DNA of 64,000 nucleotides, taken from contig OMPR01000014.1 in assembly GCA_900313015.1 (NCBI GenBank), forward strand, positions 62,001 to 126,000, written 5' to 3'. This stretch comes from Rhodobacteraceae bacterium EL53 (GTDB lineage Bacteria > Pseudomonadota > Alphaproteobacteria > Rhodobacterales > Rhodobacteraceae). Under the pieces are notes generated by a model. That model searched no databases. It was not told where the DNA came from and saw only the letters and a list, made by a program, of their open reading frames with translations. Both the position numbers and the translations under genes were made by a program. This document shows positions 24,614 through 34,279 of the stretch, piece by piece (positions within the stretch are counted from its first letter, which is position 1; every line of letters begins with the position of its first letter).

Positions 24614-26133
24614 CCAATCTCGTTCCCGGTGCCGTGACTCTGGACACCCTCAAGGATATTTACCGCAACCTGACGCCCGCACGTCTGGATGACAGCGCGC
24701 GGGCAGGGGTGGAAGCCGCCGCTCAGATGGTGGCGGATGCGGCCGCTGGCGAAGAAGCGGTGTATGGTATCAATACCGGTTTCGGCAAACTCGCCAGCAA
24801 GAAAATCGCACCTGAAGACACTGAAACTCTGCAGCGCAACCTGATCCTCAGCCATTGCTGTGGTGTGGGCGAGCCGCTGCCCGAAGACAAAACCCGTCTG
24901 ATGATGACGCTTAAACTGTTGTCGATGGGGCGCGGGGCGTCTGGAGTTCGGTGGCTTGTGATTCATCAGATCGAGGAAATGTTGTCGCGCGGCGTGATCC
25001 CCGTGATTCCGTCACAGGGGTCTGTGGGTGCATCGGGCGATTTGGCCCCGCTGGCGCATATGGCCGCGGCGATGATCGGCGCGGGAGAGGCGACGTACAA
25101 CGGCCAGCGCCTGCCGTCGTCGCTGGCTTTGGCCGAGGCTGGGATGAAGCCAATTGTTCTGGGTCCAAAAGAGGGGCTGGGGCTGATCAACGGCACGCAA
25201 TTCTCGACGGCCTGTGCATTGGCTGGTCTGTTTGATGGCTGGCGGATGGCCGAGGCGTCGATGGTGATCGCATCTATGTCGACAGACGCGATCATGGGCT
25301 CAACCGCGCCCTTGATCGCCGACATTCACACCCTGCGCGGACATGCGGGACAAATTGATGTCGCGCGTGAAATGCGCGCCATTATGGACGGCTCGGTTAT
25401 CCGGGAAAGCCATCGCGACGATGACCAACGCGTGCAGGACCCGTATTGCATCCGTTGTCAGCCACAAGTCGTGGGCGCGGCACTGGATGTGTTGCGGATG
25501 GCGGCGAAAACACTTGAGATTGAAGCCAATGCCGTGACTGATAACCCGCTGGTTCTGGTGAACGAGGGGCGCATCGTTTCGGGTGGGAACTTCCATGCGG
25601 AATACGTGGGCTTTGCCGCGGATCAGATTGCTTTGGCAGTTGCAGAAATCGGTGCGATTGCACAGCGGCGCGTGGCGCTGATGGTGGATCCCACGTTGTC
25701 CTATGACCTGCCGCCGTTCCTGACACCTGATCCGGGGCTGAATTCAGGCTTTATGATCGCCGAAGTCACAACTGCGGCGTTGATGAGCGAAAACAAGCAT
25801 TTGGCCAACCCATGCGTGACAGATTCAACGCCCACATCAGCCAACCAGGAAGATCACGTATCAATGGCGGCCCATGGTGCGTTGCGTCTGAAACGGATGA
25901 ACGACAACCTGTCGGTTATTCTGGGCGTCGAATTGCTGTGCGCTGCGCAGGGTGTCGAGGCGCGGGCGCCATTGGTGACCTCGGATCGTCTCAGCCATGT
26001 CATCGGGCATCTGCGAACCAAGGTCGAAACATTGGCCGAAGACCGCTATCTCGCCCCAGATATTGAAACCGCAAGCGCCATGGTGCGAGCCGGTGAAATT
26101 GCTGGTGCGGCCGGTCTTGAGGTTGCTCCATGA
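24610..26133 (+). CDS. hutH: Histidine ammonia-lyase
   Basis: This 507-residue enzyme makes urocanate and ammonia from histidine, using a self-formed MIO cofactor. The MIO tripeptide A141-S142-G143 is in [26 protein letters not shown] near residue 52-61 carries the conserved tyrosine, and [12 protein letters not shown] is present near the C-terminus. Length is typical. It overlaps hutI and hutG by 4 bp each, indicating translational coupling. Confidence 0.98.
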   Translation: MTNLVPGAVTLDTLKDIYRNLTPARLDDSARAGVEAAAQMVADAAAGEEAVYGINTGFGKLASKKIAPEDTETLQRNLILSHCCGVGEPLPEDKTRLMMTLKLLSMGRGASGVRWLVIHQIEEMLSRGVIPVIPSQGSVGASGDLAPLAHMAAAMIGAGEATYNGQRLPSSLALAEAGMKPIVLGPKEGLGLINGTQFSTACALAGLFDGWRMAEASMVIASMSTDAIMGSTAPLIADIHTLRGHAGQIDVAREMRAIMDGSVIRESHRDDDQRVQDPYCIRCQPQVVGAALDVLRMAAKTLEIEANAVTDNPLVLVNEGRIVSGGNFHAEYVGFAADQIALAVAEIGAIAQRRVALMVDPTLSYDLPPFLTPDPGLNSGFMIAEVTTAALMSENKHLANPCVTDSTPTSANQEDHVSMAAHGALRLKRMNDNLSVILGVELLCAAQGVEARAPLVTSDRLSHVIGHLRTKVETLAEDRYLAPDIETASAMVRAGEIAGAAGLEVAP

Positions 26134-26921
26134 CCTTGGATTTGGACATCAAACAGGGTGACAGCCCACTGGTGTTGGGCTTGCCCCACACCGGGACGGA
26201 TGTGCCGGCTGATGTGGGGGCCACGTTGAACAACGTGGGTCACGCCTTGGCCGATACCGACTGGCACATTCACGATCTCTATGACGGGCTGGTGGAGGGG
26301 GTTTCATCCGTGCGCACGCCGGTGCATCGCTATGTCATCGACGTGAACCGCGACCCCTCTGGCGTCAGTCTCTATCCTGGTCAGAACACAACGACGCTGT
26401 GCCCGTTGACGGATTTTGACGGCAACGGAATTTACCTGCCGGGCCAAGAACCGGACGCGGCCGAGATTGAGCGCCGACGCGTTGAATATCACGCGCCCTA
26501 TCACGCGGCGCTTGAGGCGGAATTGGCACGTGTCAAAGCGATCCATGGGTTTGCGATCCTCTATGATTGCCATTCGATCCGGGGGGATATTCCGTTTCTG
26601 TTTGACGGGCGTTTGCCGGATTTCAATGTGGGCACTAATCTGGGCGCAACCTGTGACCCTATGATCGAAGCCATGGTCGTGGCGCGGTGTCAGGCGGCTG
26701 ACGGATACACCGATACCCTGAACGGCCGGTTCAAAGGCGGTTGGACCACTCGGCATTACGGCAGGCCGCTTGATGGGATGCACGCGATTCAGATGGAATT
26801 GGCCCAAGCCACCTATTGCGATGAGGTTCCGCCATGGACCTTTCGCCCCGCGCGCGCGGAGGCTCTGCGCGCTCATCTCACAGATATTCTGACAGACCTC
26901 AGCCAATGGAGACCCGCATGA
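26130..26921 (+). CDS. hutG: N-formylglutamate deformylase
   Basis: This 263-residue hydrolase releases formate from N-formyl-glutamate, the last hut step in the HutF route. Recognisable blocks are [53 protein letters not shown] and [13 protein letters not shown]. It overlaps hutH upstream and hutU downstream by 4 bp each (ATGA junctions). Its presence, together with hutF, shows that the single-step formimidoylglutamase route is not used here. Confidence 0.95.
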   Translation: MTLDLDIKQGDSPLVLGLPHTGTDVPADVGATLNNVGHALADTDWHIHDLYDGLVEGVSSVRTPVHRYVIDVNRDPSGVSLYPGQNTTTLCPLTDFDGNGIYLPGQEPDAAEIERRRVEYHAPYHAALEAELARVKAIHGFAILYDCHSIRGDIPFLFDGRLPDFNVGTNLGATCDPMIEAMVVARCQAADGYTDTLNGRFKGGWTTRHYGRPLDGMHAIQMELAQATYCDEVPPWTFRPARAEALRAHLTDILTDLSQWRPA

Positions 26922-28597
26922 GCGATCCCCGCAAAAACACCCGCGATATTTTTCCACCCACCGGCACTGAGATTACGGCCAAAAGCTGGCTGACCGAAGC
27001 GCCGATGCGGATGCTGATGAACAACCTGCACCCCGATGTGGCGGAAAACCCGCACGAATTGGTGGTGTATGGCGGTATTGGACGCGCTGCGCGTACGTGG
27101 AAAGATTTCGATCTGATTGTCGAAAACTTGAAGAACCTCGAAGAAGATCAGACCCTGATGGTGCAATCTGGCAAGCCGGTTGGCGTGTTTCAGACCCACA
27201 AAGATGCGCCACGTGTTCTGATCGCAAACTCGAACCTTGTGCCCCATTGGGCGAACTGGGATCATTTCAACGAACTCGATAAAAAGGGCCTGATGATGTA
27301 CGGCCAAATGACCGCCGGGTCATGGATTTACATCGGCACGCAGGGTATCGTTCAAGGAACGTATGAGACCTTTGCCGAAGCCGGTCGCCAGCACTTTGGT
27401 GGCAGTCTGACGGGCAAGTGGATCCTGACCGGTGGCTTGGGTGGCATGGGTGGCGCGCAACCTCTGGCGGCTGTGTTTGCCGGGGCCTGCTGTCTGGCGG
27501 TGGAATGTAATCCCGATAGCATCGATTTCCGTCTGCGTACCAAGTATCTCGACGAAAAAGCCGAAACGCTGGACGAAGCTTTGGAAATGATCGAGCGTTG
27601 GACCGCAGCAGGCGAAGCGAAATCCGTCGGCCTGTTGGGCAATGCGGCGGATGTCTTTGCGGAACTGGTGGAACGCGCCAATGCGGGCGGTGTGCGTCCC
27701 GATCTGGTGACGGATCAAACATCGGCGCATGATCCGGTGAATGGCTACCTGCCGCAGGGCTGGACCATGGGTCAGTGGAAAGAAAAGCGCGAGACCGCCC
27801 CGAAAGAGGTGGAAAAAGCCGCGCGTGCCAGCATGAAGGTGCAGGTCAAAGCGATGTGCGATTTCCACGCGATGGGCATTCCGACCGTCGACTATGGCAA
27901 CAACATCCGTCAGATGGCGTTGGAAGAAGGCCTTGAAAACGCGTTTGATTTCCCCGGCTTTGTGCCTGCCTATATCCGTCCGTTGTTCTGCAAGGGCATC
28001 GGCCCGTTCCGTTGGTGTGCGCTGTCGGGCGATCCCGAAGATATCCGCAAAACCGACGCCAAGATGAAAGAGCTGTTCCCCGACAACACGGATCTGCATC
28101 GCTGGCTGGACATGGCGCAGGAACGCATCGCGTTTCAGGGGCTGCCCGCGCGGATTTGTTGGATCGGTTTGGGGGATCGCCACAAGGCGGGTCTGGCGTT
28201 CAACGAAATGGTCCGAACTGGCGAACTGTCGGCCCCTGTTGTTATCGGGCGTGACCATCTGGATTCAGGGTCGGTCGCCTCACCAAACCGGGAAACAGAG
28301 TCGATGATGGATGGCTCGGATGCCGTTTCGGATTGGCCGCTGCTCAATGCATTGCTCAACACCGCCTCGGGCGCGACATGGGTGTCCTTGCACCATGGCG
28401 GCGGCGTCGGCATGGGCTTTTCGCAGCATTCAGGTGTCGTGATCTGTTGTGATGGAACCGAAGACGCAGATCGTCGTATTGGTCGTGTGCTGTGGAATGA
28501 TCCTGCAACGGGTGTCATGCGTCACGCGGATGCTGGATATGAAATCGCCAAAGACTGTGCCAAAGAACATGGCTTGAATTTGCCGGGCATCCTGTAA
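26918..28597 (+). CDS. hutU: Urocanate hydratase
   Basis: This enzyme of about 559 residues adds water to urocanate using bound NAD+. The NAD-binding region [13 protein letters not shown] and [13 protein letters not shown] and [18 protein letters not shown] are typical. The frame is open upstream inside hutG, but the ATG at 26918 ([14 protein letters not shown]) overlaps the hutG stop by 4 bp and fits the family start. It ends the hut unit and is followed by a 10-bp-stem hairpin at 28605. Confidence 0.97.
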   Translation: MSDPRKNTRDIFPPTGTEITAKSWLTEAPMRMLMNNLHPDVAENPHELVVYGGIGRAARTWKDFDLIVENLKNLEEDQTLMVQSGKPVGVFQTHKDAPRVLIANSNLVPHWANWDHFNELDKKGLMMYGQMTAGSWIYIGTQGIVQGTYETFAEAGRQHFGGSLTGKWILTGGLGGMGGAQPLAAVFAGACCLAVECNPDSIDFRLRTKYLDEKAETLDEALEMIERWTAAGEAKSVGLLGNAADVFAELVERANAGGVRPDLVTDQTSAHDPVNGYLPQGWTMGQWKEKRETAPKEVEKAARASMKVQVKAMCDFHAMGIPTVDYGNNIRQMALEEGLENAFDFPGFVPAYIRPLFCKGIGPFRWCALSGDPEDIRKTDAKMKELFPDNTDLHRWLDMAQERIAFQGLPARICWIGLGDRHKAGLAFNEMVRTGELSAPVVIGRDHLDSGSVASPNRETESMMDGSDAVSDWPLLNALLNTASGATWVSLHHGGGVGMGFSQHSGVVICCDGTEDADRRIGRVLWNDPATGVMRHADAGYEIAKDCAKEHGLNLPGIL

Positions 28598-28604
28598 TGG
28601 GAAA

Positions 28605-28633
28605 AGTGATCTGGAGCTTTGCCCCAGATCACT
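28605..28633. terminator. Bidirectional hairpin between hutU and the Rieske gene
   Basis: AGTGATCTGG and CCAGATCACT form a perfect 10-bp stem around a 9-base loop, in the 56-bp gap between two converging genes. T-runs are short on both sides, so it is a probable but not strong terminator. Confidence 0.6.
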
Positions 28634-28653
28634 GAATTAGATAAACACGTTGG

Positions 28654-29691
28654 TCAGGCCATCGCCTGATCAACCATCGCTTCTTCGGCAATCTTTGCCT
28701 CTAGCTGGCGGCGGAACCTGAGTTGCCCCCCATCGATGTTCAGGTCGATGTGTGCCGAGGTCTTTTCATCCATGCCGGTTTGTACCTCTTCCAGAATGGC
28801 CAGATCCTCTTCAAAGGCGTGCTTGACGTCTTCGGTCATCATGGCTGACAGCTCTGCGTCATCTGAGCGGATGTTGCGAAGCTGGAACCAATAGTACCGG
28901 GTCTCTTTCTCGCTGGTTGGCGTCATGAAGTTATAGCTGTCCATGACAAAGGTTTGGTCATGCAAGGGACCGCTGGGCCCACCCGTCCCGGCGGGCGTAA
29001 AGACGGCCTTGATCAGTGCGTGGCTGGGATAGCGGACCTCGTAGTGTTGTAACCGGTCACAGTTCCCTGCGAATTCGACGACCTTTTGGTAAAACGGGGC
29101 AGGTTCCACATCCATCATCCAGCGATGCACGATTATGCCATCATCTGTTTTCTTGACCGAAAGGGGGGCGTCTTTTGTGGCGGCTTGGGCAAAGCTGCTT
29201 TGATGAACCCAGGTAACATGCGTGGGGTCCAATAGGTTGTCGTTCATATAGAGATAGTTGCAGTTGATCTCCATCGCGGCACCGCGGTTTATGCCCCAAT
29301 CTGGATCTTCATAATGTTCAATCTCAAAGATTTCGGAGGCGTCCGCCATTGCCGGGTTGCCCATCCAAATCCAGACCAAATCGTACTTCTCATGGATCGG
29401 ATAGGATTTGACCTTGGCATTTGAGGGGATGCGCCCCTTGCCCAGGGCCGATACGCATTGGCCTGCACAATCAAAGGTCAGACCGTGGTACCCGCATTCT
29501 ACGGTGTCGCCTTTGATACGGCTTTTTGACAGTGGCAGTTTACGGTGCGGGCAGGCGTCTTCGAGGGCGATCACCTCTCCGTCTTCGGTGCGGAAAATGC
29601 AGATCTTTTCGTTCAGTACGCGGATCTGTTGCAGATCGCGGGTGATTTCGGAACTCCAGGCCGCCACGTACCACGCGTTTTTCAGAAACAT
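28654..29691 (-). CDS. Rieske non-heme iron oxygenase, VanA-like
   Basis: This 345-residue oxygenase subunit has a complete Rieske centre (C47, H49, C66, H69) and the mononuclear iron site at NLLDPTHVTWVHQ (H158, H163, with an aspartate later). The N-terminal MFLKNAWYVAAW is characteristic of vanillate O-demethylase and related monooxygenase components. Such enzymes remove a methyl group as formaldehyde. No ferredoxin reductase (VanB-like) is nearby, so its electron partner must be elsewhere. A LysR gene lies 93 bp upstream in the same direction, and glutathione-dependent formaldehyde dehydrogenase lies beyond it. The substrate is not known. Confidence 0.87.
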   Translation of the reverse strand: MFLKNAWYVAAWSSEITRDLQQIRVLNEKICIFRTEDGEVIALEDACPHRKLPLSKSRIKGDTVECGYHGLTFDCAGQCVSALGKGRIPSNAKVKSYPIHEKYDLVWIWMGNPAMADASEIFEIEHYEDPDWGINRGAAMEINCNYLYMNDNLLDPTHVTWVHQSSFAQAATKDAPLSVKKTDDGIIVHRWMMDVEPAPFYQKVVEFAGNCDRLQHYEVRYPSHALIKAVFTPAGTGGPSGPLHDQTFVMDSYNFMTPTSEKETRYYWFQLRNIRSDDAELSAMMTEDVKHAFEEDLAILEEVQTGMDEKTSAHIDLNIDGGQLRFRRQLEAKIAEEAMVDQAMA

Positions 29692-29783
29692 GAGTATCCC
29701 CCATTCATTATCTAAGGGGCCTACATTTGGGGAGCGGGGGGTGAAAGTATAGGTGGCGGCACCTATGATAAGGTTTAGAAAAT

Positions 29784-30695
29784 CTAATCAAACTCTCGGG
29801 CAGCACTGGTGATCCAATCCAACAGATCCCGTGCATTGGTCGACTGCATTGCTCCCTCACCCCAACAGATGAAATAGGGCTGCGGCATTTGGATTTGTGC
29901 CTCGGAGAGGCGGATCAAGCGACCGGATTGCAGATCACGTGCCACAAAAGAGGTTTGTGCCAAAGCGATCCCTTTGCCTGCTATCGCGGCCTCCAGCGTT
30001 AAGCTGGATAGAGAATAGGTGGCCCCTTTTGGCAAGGTTCCCGGATCTACCGCACAGTGCGAAAACCAATCCCCCCAACTGGGCAGATCCCGATGCGCTG
30101 GACCCCAATCTGTGTGTAAAAGCGGCAGCTGCGCCATCTGTGCCGGATCTGAGGCCGATGGAAACTGGGACAAAAACGCCGGCGCGCAGACAGGAAAGAC
30201 TGCATCCTGAAAGAGATGGCGCCGGTATGGGAAAGTGTCGGCATTTGCCCCGTAGGTCAGCCGAAATGTTGTCGACAGCAAATGGCGTTCGGGTTCTTTG
30301 TGCGTGGAATCCAGTCGCAAAGACAGGTCTTGGTGATGGTCTTGATAGGCGCTCAGAACTTGGTTCAACCATCTGGACAACAGCGATGGCAAGGCGCTGA
30401 TGGAAATATCAGCGGTGTCCTCCAACCTATCAAGAATGTGCTGTGCCTGTGCGAGTGTTTCGAACCCTTCGCAGATCTGTTTGTGATAGGCTTTGGCGCC
30501 GGGTCGTAGAAAGATTACCCGCCCTTGGCGGTTGAACTGGGAACGGCCTGTTTGCTCTTCCAAAACCTTGAGCTGTTGGCTGACAGCGCCGGATGTGACC
30601 CCCAATTCCTGTGCGGTTTGTGTAACCGACAAGGTGCGCCCAAAGGATGCGAATACCTGCAAGGCACGCAAGGAGGGCAGCTTGGGCGGTTTCAT
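29784..30695 (-). CDS. LysR-family regulator (GcvA-like)
   Basis: This is about 303 residues from the ATG at 30695 (MKPPKLPSLRALQVF). The frame is open further upstream, but that extension overlaps likely promoter DNA and does not resemble the family. The winged helix is VTQTAQELGVTSGAVSQQLKVLEEQ. It lies between the formaldehyde dehydrogenase gene and the Rieske oxygenase gene, all on the minus strand, and the oxygenase is the probable target. The effector is unknown. Confidence 0.88.
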   Translation of the reverse strand: MKPPKLPSLRALQVFASFGRTLSVTQTAQELGVTSGAVSQQLKVLEEQTGRSQFNRQGRVIFLRPGAKAYHKQICEGFETLAQAQHILDRLEDTADISISALPSLLSRWLNQVLSAYQDHHQDLSLRLDSTHKEPERHLLSTTFRLTYGANADTFPYRRHLFQDAVFPVCAPAFLSQFPSASDPAQMAQLPLLHTDWGPAHRDLPSWGDWFSHCAVDPGTLPKGATYSLSSLTLEAAIAGKGIALAQTSFVARDLQSGRLIRLSEAQIQMPQPYFICWGEGAMQSTNARDLLDWITSAAREFD

Positions 30696-30772
30696 AGGGG
30701 GCCTGACGCGTTGGTGATTTAGGTATTCAAATGATCGCGTGTCAGGGGGGCTGTCAAGGAGACCAAAGCAAA

Positions 30773-30801
30773 ACAGCGCGGGCTTTGATGGCCCGCGCTG
30801 T
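30773..30801 (-). terminator. Terminator after the formaldehyde dehydrogenase gene
   Basis: ACAGCGCGGGC and its complement form an 11-bp stem around TTTGATG, 24 bp beyond the adhC stop. On the minus strand TTTGCTTTGG follows, a modest T-rich tail. Confidence 0.75.
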
Positions 30802-30824
30802 CTCAATGTTCTAACGGTCGGTTC

Positions 30825-31940
<1,116 letters not shown>

Positions 31941-32205
31941 TGGGTGTCCTTTCTGTTGAACTGTTCGAATGTCGCCAGAGCAGCGTCAAATGTAGCGTTT
32001 ACTTGTCTCTGGTTAAAACGGAATAGGGGGGCTTATCCAAACCTAAACTTTGGATTGCCCGTTTGATTGTTGGTCTCTTTCTCTGAAAACGGTCCACCCC
32101 ATTTGGGTCAAAGGAGCCGCACGGTTCAAGCCGAGTTGCCCTATGGTTTCATCATTCGGGTGGTCTACGTCAAGAAGGCGGATCACGTAATCTCTCCAAG
32201 TTGGA

Positions 32206-32244
32206 TGAATCTTTTCCGATGCGGTGGTGAATCTTTTCCGACGC
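32206..32244. repeat. Two 17-bp direct repeats, 22-bp period
   Basis: TGAATCTTTTCCGATGC and TGAATCTTTTCCGACGC differ at one base and lie 22 bp apart start to start, close to two helical turns. That phasing would suit a tandem-binding regulator, but a duplication remnant is equally possible. Confidence 0.6.
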
Positions 32245-32286
32245 AGTCAGATCTGAAACCTCGCTTATTTCTCTGACCAGATGTCG

Positions 32287-32307
32287 GTTTGAATTCAAAC
32301 GCGTTTG
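32287..32307. promoter_or_regulatory. Overlapping palindromes upstream of the AstE-like gene
   Basis: GTTTGAATTCAAAC (32287-32300, perfect 14-bp palindrome) overlaps CAAACGCGTTTG (32296-32307, perfect 12-bp palindrome), 66-86 bp ahead of the next gene. The shared GTTTG/CAAAC half-sites suggest an operator with two registers. Confidence 0.4.
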
Positions 32308-32372
32308 CGACATCTTAGGGGATTTTCTCGAGTCAGGGTGAATTATAGGGTCAAGTAAAAGGGAGAGGTGAT

Positions 32373-33374
32373 TTGGCTGAAACTTTGATTTCCTCAGAGG
32401 TGGATCTTGATGCGACGGGCAAGCACGCAGGTTTTTTGCGCGTTCCCCATTCTGTCCACGACAGCGCCTATGGGTGGATCCCTGTTCCCATCGCGTCCAT
32501 TCGAAATGGCGCGGGGCCGGTTGTGTTGTTGTTGGCTGGTGTTCACGGGGATGAATACGAGGGGCAGATTGCGCTCAGCAAATTGGTGCGGTCACTGGCA
32601 CCAGATCAAATCACGGGTCAAATCATAGTGCTGACCATGACCAATTTCCCGGCGGCCGAGGCCGGGCTACGTACGTCACCAATTGATGGGGGCAATCTCA
32701 ATCGGGCTTTCCCCGGTGATCCGACTGGCACGCCAACACAAATGATTGCGGACTATATTGAGCGATATTTGCTCCCCCGATGTGACTATCTTATCGATCT
32801 TCATTCTGGGGGCACGTCTTTGTTTTATCCCCCGACTTTGCTTCGGGGACAGGGTTATACTCAACAAGAAGCCGTGATGTTGAAAGCGATACAAGACGCA
32901 TTCGACCTGCCTTATGCATGGGTTTTCACCGGTGGGGGAGGGCCCAATTCAACGGCGCGGACAGCGATGGGCGCCGGGAACAGAAACGGGGTCGTTTCCG
33001 TCATGGCCGAACTGGGCGGCGCTGGAGCGGTGACGCCATCGATCTTGGCGCAGACAGAGCGGGGATTGCGCCGCGTTCTACATCGTCTGGCTCTTTTGTC
33101 GGGGGCGGGACCTGTTCCACAGAATAAAACACGTGAAATGCATGCTCTTGGAACGATTTGTATCTACGATCGTGGCGTGTTCGAGCCTGTCAAAGACATC
33201 GGCGATGACATCTCAGAGGGCGAGGTATCCGGTTATGTGCACCGTCTTGATCGACCGTTGGAGGCTCCGACTGAGGTGATTTCCTCTTTCACTGGGACGA
33301 TTTTATGTAAGCGCCCCTTGGGGCAGGTGAAATGTGGGGATGTGGTATATCAGGTTGCAGCAGACGCCACGTGA
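32373..33374 (+). CDS. Succinylglutamate desuccinylase/aspartoacylase-family deacylase (DoeB-like)
   Basis: This 333-residue zinc carboxypeptidase-fold deacylase has zinc ligands in AGVHGDEYEG (H58, E61) and YLIDLHSGG, and the substrate-binding arginine in GGNLNRAFPGDP. The closest type I recognise is N-acetyl-diaminobutyrate deacetylase (DoeB/EutE) of ectoine breakdown, but no other ectoine gene is nearby, so the substrate is open. The start is probably TTG at 32373 because no ATG precedes the conserved core; GGGAGAGG lies just upstream with short spacing. It is 188 bp upstream of the Crp-like gene, same strand, apparently separate. Confidence 0.8.
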   Translation: MAETLISSEVDLDATGKHAGFLRVPHSVHDSAYGWIPVPIASIRNGAGPVVLLLAGVHGDEYEGQIALSKLVRSLAPDQITGQIIVLTMTNFPAAEAGLRTSPIDGGNLNRAFPGDPTGTPTQMIADYIERYLLPRCDYLIDLHSGGTSLFYPPTLLRGQGYTQQEAVMLKAIQDAFDLPYAWVFTGGGGPNSTARTAMGAGNRNGVVSVMAELGGAGAVTPSILAQTERGLRRVLHRLALLSGAGPVPQNKTREMHALGTICIYDRGVFEPVKDIGDDISEGEVSGYVHRLDRPLEAPTEVISSFTGTILCKRPLGQVKCGDVVYQVAADAT

Positions 33375-33562
33375 TTCAAGCTGTGTTTGCTATGTTTCAC
33401 GAGGTGCTACCGTTTGGTCATCTCAATCAAAGGTTGCTAAAAGTTTTCAAATAACCTGCAATAACACAATGTTTTGAAGGCATACTCTTGGCTGTTGCGT
33501 TTTACATGCGACAAACAAAGGGTATGTCAGAACCGGACCCCTAGGGGGGCTCGGTAAGTGGT

Positions 33563-34279
33563 TTGAGTGAGGTGATAGCTGTGGCGGACGGAAACTCAGT
33601 AGTGACGCAGATAACCAGCACATTGTCTGAGATGTCTTTGTTTGTTGGGTTAGAGGCCGAAGTCGTCGGTAAATTCGCCAGCGATCTTTCTTTGTCTTGG
33701 GTCTTGCCTGGTCAAACAGTGGTCGAGCAGGGCGAGAAAACGGATGATGTGCATTTCGTGCTTTCGGGGCGATTGCTGGGATTGCTGATGTCGGACCAAG
33801 GGCGCGAGGTTACCTATACCGAAATCAAAGCGGGTCATTATTTCGGAGAGCTTTCAGCGCTTGATGGACGCCCCCGGTCCATTACCGTTTCAGCGGCGAA
33901 CAAAACACAACTCGGCTCTATGTCAGCGACGAAGTTTCGCGAATGGATGGCTGGGCAACCTGAAATCGCGCACAACCTGACCATTGATCTTGCGGAACGG
34001 AACCGACAACTGACCGAGCGTGTATTCGAATTGGTGGTGCATGATGTGGATACGCGGGTCCGAGTTATGTTATCTCGTTTGGCCCAAGATCATGAGCAAC
34101 TGAAAACTGGTGGCGTGTTGGAGCCAAGCCCAACACATGACGCAATCGCGACTTACATCGGGGCAACACGCGAAGCTGTGAGCCGTGTGATGGCGCGCCT
34201 GTCTGCAGAAGGCGCGATCAAAACCGAACGGCGCAGGATCACGTTTCTGGATCTCGATCTGTTGTTGGGAAAGCTATAG
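33563..34279 (+). CDS. Crp/Fnr-family regulator with intact cyclic-nucleotide pocket
   Basis: This 238-residue protein has a cyclic-nucleotide-binding barrel at about residues 20-135 and a winged helix at about 165-225 (THDAIATYIGATREAVSRVMARLSAEG). The phosphate-binding cassette FGELSALDGRPRSITV keeps the glutamate and the arginine-serine pair that hold cAMP or cGMP. There are no Fnr-type N-terminal cysteines. The start is uncertain: TTG 33563, GTG 33572 or GTG 33581. A CCCCTAGGGG palindrome (33538-33547) sits just upstream and could be autoregulatory. It converges on, and overlaps by 6 bp, the gene for a large class III cyclase. Confidence 0.88.
   Translation: MSEVIAVADGNSVVTQITSTLSEMSLFVGLEAEVVGKFASDLSLSWVLPGQTVVEQGEKTDDVHFVLSGRLLGLLMSDQGREVTYTEIKAGHYFGELSALDGRPRSITVSAANKTQLGSMSATKFREWMAGQPEIAHNLTIDLAERNRQLTERVFELVVHDVDTRVRVMLSRLAQDHEQLKTGGVLEPSPTHDAIATYIGATREAVSRVMARLSAEGAIKTERRRITFLDLDLLLGKL

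Larger units (their letters stand above)
31941..32372. other. 432-bp gap with repeats and no convincing gene
   Basis: The gap between divergent adhC and the AstE-like gene holds promoters for both. It also contains a near-perfect direct repeat (32206-32222 and 32228-32244) and overlapping palindromes at 32287-32307. A 69-codon open frame (32067-32276) starts with ATG but resembles no family I know and ignores the repeats; it may be a remnant. No RNA gene is seen. Confidence 0.6.

Noticed and set aside
27320-28258. 312-codon minus-strand open frame inside hutU
   Set aside because: Antisense to a well-supported enzyme gene; its translation is rich in R, H, Q and F as expected for a shadow frame.
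32067-32276. 69-codon frame in the adhC upstream gap
   Set aside because: No family resemblance and it runs through direct repeats; kept only as a possible remnant in the gap description.
31941-32372. Insertion sequence
   Set aside because: No transposase frame and no terminal inverted repeats with target duplication could be identified, despite local repeats.
33393-33401. TGTTTCACG, resembling half of a chromosomal parS site
   Set aside because: The second half (GAGGTGCT) does not match TGAAACA; a 9-bp match alone is weak.
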